Part shown: positions 61,590-64,000 of the stretch, in pieces | How positions within the stretch are numbered: position 1 is the stretch's first letter | How the letters are laid out: every line of letters starts with the position of its first letter | NCBI GenBank assembly: GCA_000953735.1 | Contig: LN554852.1 | Coordinates: 4,847,846-4,911,845 of the forward strand | Length of the DNA stretch: 64,000 nucleotides | Direction of reading: 5' to 3' | Source of the DNA: Moritella viscosa | GTDB lineage: Bacteria > Pseudomonadota > Gammaproteobacteria > Enterobacterales > Moritellaceae | Program-made: the position numbers and the translations under genes | The notes under the pieces: model-generated | The model's database searches: none | Told to the model about the DNA's origin: nothing | Seen by the model: the letters and a program-made list of their open reading frames with translations, nothing else

Positions 61590-61946
61590 CTATTTCTTGA
61601 TAGCTTTACGCGGACCTTTACGGGTGCGCGCATTTGTTTTAGTGCGTTGACCACGTAGAGGTAAGCTGCGACGGTGACGAATACCACGGTAACAACCGAG
61701 GTCCATCAGACGCTTGATATTCATACTTACTTCACGACGTAGGTCACCTTCTACAGTGTATTTACCTACTTCTTCGCGAAGAAGTTCTAGTTGAGCTTCT
61801 TCTAGCTCTCTGATCTTAGCTGTTTCAGCGATACCAGTTGCAGCACAGATTGCTTTCGCACGTGTTGCACCAATACCGAAAACACCAGTCAGGGCAATGA
61901 CTGTATGCTTTTGATCAGGAATGTTAATGCCGGCTATACGGGCCAC
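61590..61946 (-). CDS. rpsM: 30S ribosomal protein S13
   Basis: A 118-residue S13, first gene of the alpha operon. The start codon is GTG (61944-61946), as in E. coli, where it lies inside the S4-controlled pseudoknot. The basic C terminus ([15 protein letters not shown]) reaches the P-site tRNA. Confidence 0.98.
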   Translation of the reverse strand: MARIAGINIPDQKHTVIALTGVFGIGATRAKAICAATGIAETAKIRELEEAQLELLREEVGKYTVEGDLRREVSMNIKRLMDLGCYRGIRHRRSLPLRGQRTKTNARTRKGPRKAIKK

Positions 61947-62025
61947 TATACCACTCCACTTAAGGGTTTAAAAAAAAATTTTGCTCTCTTCGAAAAGCCC
62001 GTAAGGATACTCAGAAGAGAGATGT
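61944..62025 (-). promoter_or_regulatory. Alpha operon leader (S4 autoregulatory RNA)
   Basis: Upstream of rpsM the minus strand has TGAGTATCC, then ACGGGCTTTTC, the core of the E. coli alpha-operon ribosome binding site pseudoknot. These are enclosed by an 8-bp stem CTCTCTTC/GAAGAGAG (about 61985-62021). S4 binds this element and traps the 30S subunit, so repressing rpsM, rpsK, rpsD and rplQ translation. Boundaries are approximate. Confidence 0.85.
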
Positions 62026-62082
62026 ATTGCAATAGAAACTTGGGAATAGATTAACAAATCTAGCCCAAGCTTCTAAAACTGT

Positions 62083-62196
62083 TTAACCTTGGCGTTGTTT
62101 ATGCTTTGGTTCAACACAGATTATACGAATTACACCGTGACGTTTGATCACTTTGCAATTACGACAAATCTTTTTAACAGATGCACGAACTTTCAT
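62083..62196 (-). CDS. rpmJ: 50S ribosomal protein L36
   Basis: A 37-residue L36 beginning [15 protein letters not shown]. It has the zinc-binding type pattern: CRNC, then Cys in IICVEP and His in KHKQR. It lies 40 bp after secY, the usual end of the spc operon. It is the zinc-containing form, not the C-minus paralogue used under zinc shortage. Confidence 0.97.
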   Translation of the reverse strand: MKVRASVKKICRNCKVIKRHGVIRIICVEPKHKQRQG

Positions 62197-62236
62197 TTCT
62201 TACTCCGTAACTGTTATAGGACATGCTCAAACTAAT

Positions 62237-63562
62237 TTAGCGACCGTAGCCTTTTAAATTAGCTTTCTTAAGTACGTCACCATATTGATGAGACATCATA
62301 TGGGTCTGAACTTGAGCCATAAAGTCCATGATTACCACAACCATAATAAGTAATGACGTTCCACCGAAATAGAACTGCACACCCATAGCTTGTGTCATGA
62401 ACAATGGTACAAGACAAATGAATGTAATATACAAAGAACCCGCTAGAGTTAATCGTGACATTACTTTGTCTATATACCTTGAAGTTTGTTCGCCTGGTCT
62501 AATACCTGGGATGAACGCCCCGCTCTTCTTCAAGTTATCTGCCGTTTCACGTGGGTTAAATACCAACGCTGTATAGAAGAAACAGAAGAAGATAATTGCT
62601 GCTGCATAAAGCATTACATACAAAGGTTGTCCTGGCTGTAGAGCCAAGGAAATGTCAGTAAGAAAAGATAAACCTTCATTCTGACCGAACCATTGTGCAA
62701 GCGTTCCAGGAAACAAAATTATACTCGAAGCAAAAATAGCTGGAATAACACCGGCCATATTAAGCTTTAACGGTAAATGCGTGCTTTGAGCTGCAAAAAC
62801 ACGTCGTCCTTGTTGGCGTTTTGCGTAGTTTACCACAATTCTACGCTGACCGCGCTCTACAAATACAACAAAGTATGTAACAGCAAAAACAACACCAGCT
62901 AACACTAACAATAACAGACCGTGAAGGTTACCATCGATAACCTGCTCAACCGTTTGTCCGATAGCTGGCGGCATACCAGCAACAATACCTGCAAAAATTA
63001 ATATTGAGATACCATTACCAATACCGCGTTCGGTAATTTGTTCACCTAACCACATTAAGAACATAGTACCAGTTACTAAACTTACTACTGCAGTAAAGTA
63101 AAAACTTAACCCTGGATTGTGGACAAGTCCATCAACCATGTTAGGTAAGCCTTTTGCAATACCAATAGCTTGGAAAGTACCTAAGAACAATGTTCCATAA
63201 CGGGTATACTGGCTAATTTTACGTCGTCCTGCATCACCGTCTTTTTTCAATTCGGCAAGTGTAGGATTAACAACAGTTAATAACTGTATGATAATAGAGG
63301 CCGAAATATACGGCATAATACCCAACGCAAAAATAGACGCTCGCTCAAGCGCACCACCAGAGAACATGTTAAACATTTCTAAGATGGTACCCTTTTGCGA
63401 ATCAAACAGCGTAGCAAGTACAGAGGCATCAATACCAGGAATAGGAACAAAAGATCCTGCGCGGAAGACAATAATTGCCCCTAACACGAACCATAAACGA
63501 CTTTTCAATTCTGATAAGCCACCTTGCGATTTATTCGTATCCAATCCTGGTTTTTTAGCCAT
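62237..63562 (-). CDS. secY: Protein translocase subunit SecY
   Basis: A 441-residue SecY with ten membrane helices. It forms the central pore of the Sec channel with SecE and SecG. The plug region and the cytoplasmic loop [13 protein letters not shown] that contacts SecA and ribosomes are present. It follows rplO after 5 bp in the spc operon. Confidence 0.98.
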   Translation of the reverse strand: MAKKPGLDTNKSQGGLSELKSRLWFVLGAIIVFRAGSFVPIPGIDASVLATLFDSQKGTILEMFNMFSGGALERASIFALGIMPYISASIIIQLLTVVNPTLAELKKDGDAGRRKISQYTRYGTLFLGTFQAIGIAKGLPNMVDGLVHNPGLSFYFTAVVSLVTGTMFLMWLGEQITERGIGNGISILIFAGIVAGMPPAIGQTVEQVIDGNLHGLLLLVLAGVVFAVTYFVVFVERGQRRIVVNYAKRQQGRRVFAAQSTHLPLKLNMAGVIPAIFASSIILFPGTLAQWFGQNEGLSFLTDISLALQPGQPLYVMLYAAAIIFFCFFYTALVFNPRETADNLKKSGAFIPGIRPGEQTSRYIDKVMSRLTLAGSLYITFICLVPLFMTQAMGVQFYFGGTSLLIMVVVIMDFMAQVQTHMMSHQYGDVLKKANLKGYGR

Positions 63563-63567
63563 TTGTA

Positions 63568-64000
63568 CTATCCTTCGATTTGACCGCCTGCAGCAACAAT
63601 CGCTTCAACAGCACCTTTCGTAGCTTTAATGCCACGAATAGTAACTGGTCGAGTGATTTCACCAGATAAAACAACTTTAACAAACTGGATGTTTTTAGTA
63701 ACAAGACCAGCTGCTTTAAGCGTGTTTAAATCAACAACATCACCTTCAACTTTAGCGATTTCATTTAAACGTACTTCAGCTGTTACTAGCTGCTTACGTG
63801 AAGTGAAACCGAATTTAGGTAGACGTTGTTTCAAAGGCATTTGACCGCCTTCAAAACCAGGTCGAATACCGCCGCCTGAGCGAGATTTTTGACCTTTGTG
63901 ACCACGACCACAAGTTTTGCCTAGACCAGAACCGATACCGCGGCCTACACGTTTAGCGCTTGGCTTAGAACCAGCTGCTGGAGATAGAGTATTTAAAAAC
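63568..64000 (-). CDS. rplO: 50S ribosomal protein L15, start beyond the right edge
   Basis: The frame is open from 63568 to the window edge and encodes the L15 sequence with [20 protein letters not shown] at its start and the Gly-rich [14 protein letters not shown] segment. The last base (64000) is the G of what is probably the ATG, so only the first two bases of the start codon are missing. An internal Met at 63840 is not the start. L15 is a late-assembling 50S protein. Confidence 0.97.
   Translation of the reverse strand, partial: FLNTLSPAAGSKPSAKRVGRGIGSGLGKTCGRGHKGQKSRSGGGIRPGFEGGQMPLKQRLPKFGFTSRKQLVTAEVRLNEIAKVEGDVVDLNTLKAAGLVTKNIQFVKVVLSGEITRPVTIRGIKATKGAVEAIVAAGGQIEG

Noticed and set aside
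63568-63840. A separate 90-residue gene
   Set aside because: It is the C-terminal part of rplO from an internal Met; the frame continues to the window edge with clear L15 sequence.

Overview
The window is a piece of chromosome from a marine, AT-rich gammaproteobacterium. The gene order (rng-maf-mreDCB next to an MSHA type IV pilus locus, then csrD and ssb), two tandem 5S genes at the end of an rrn operon, and the protein styles fit the Vibrio/Shewanella/Moritella part of the class. A Moritella-like organism is my best guess, but this was not confirmed by any search.

Layout. 1-7101 (minus): yhdP (cut by the left edge), rng, maf, mreD, mreC, mreB, i.e. envelope and cell-shape genes. 7203-26763 (minus): a complete MSHA pilus locus, transcribed mshI, mshI2, mshJ, K, L, M, N, E, G, then pilins, then mshC, D, O, P, Q. 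The pilin position is unusual. Instead of mshF, mshB and one mshA it holds a tandem array of five intact MshA-type pilin genes and two pilin remnants that lack the 5' half. Each unit ends in its own terminator, and most intact genes have their own promoter. 26913-31056 (minus): csrD/mshH with degenerate GGDEF and EAL sites, ssb, and a YajR-like MFS transporter.

31572-36376 (plus): a LuxR/CsgD-type regulator followed by a minimal exopolysaccharide export set: a Wzc-like tyrosine autokinase with a repeat-encoded Tyr-Gln tail, a beta-barrel outer membrane protein, and a short Wza-like protein without a lipobox. No glycosyltransferases are present. Next come uvrA and a PglL/WaaL-type O-oligosaccharyltransferase (plus), a class V aminotransferase, yhgN, a DUF4202-like protein and an acidic unknown protein (minus), bioH (minus), comF and nfuA (plus), gpsA-secB-rhodanese (minus), gpmI-envC (plus), a YkgJ-like cysteine-cluster protein (minus) and a PanM-like acetyltransferase (plus).

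53087-58732 (minus): an rRNA operon, 16S-tRNA-Ile-tRNA-Ala-23S-5S-5S, with a stringent-type promoter and boxA elements. 58733-64000 (minus): a heptamer tandem repeat, then the end of the spc operon and the alpha operon: rplO (cut by the right edge), secY, rpmJ, an S4-responsive alpha leader, rpsM, rpsK, rpsD, rpoA, rplQ.

How the genes fit together. Much of the middle of the window concerns surface attachment. MshE carries two c-di-GMP-binding MshEN motifs, CsrD links to Csr/c-di-GMP physiology, the CsgD-like regulator and export genes suggest matrix secretion, and the PglL ligase could glycosylate pilins. The strongest candidate for something new is the pilin cassette array. It has two C-terminal structural classes, near-identical 5' ends, and 5'-truncated copies resembling the silent cassettes of pilin-variation systems.
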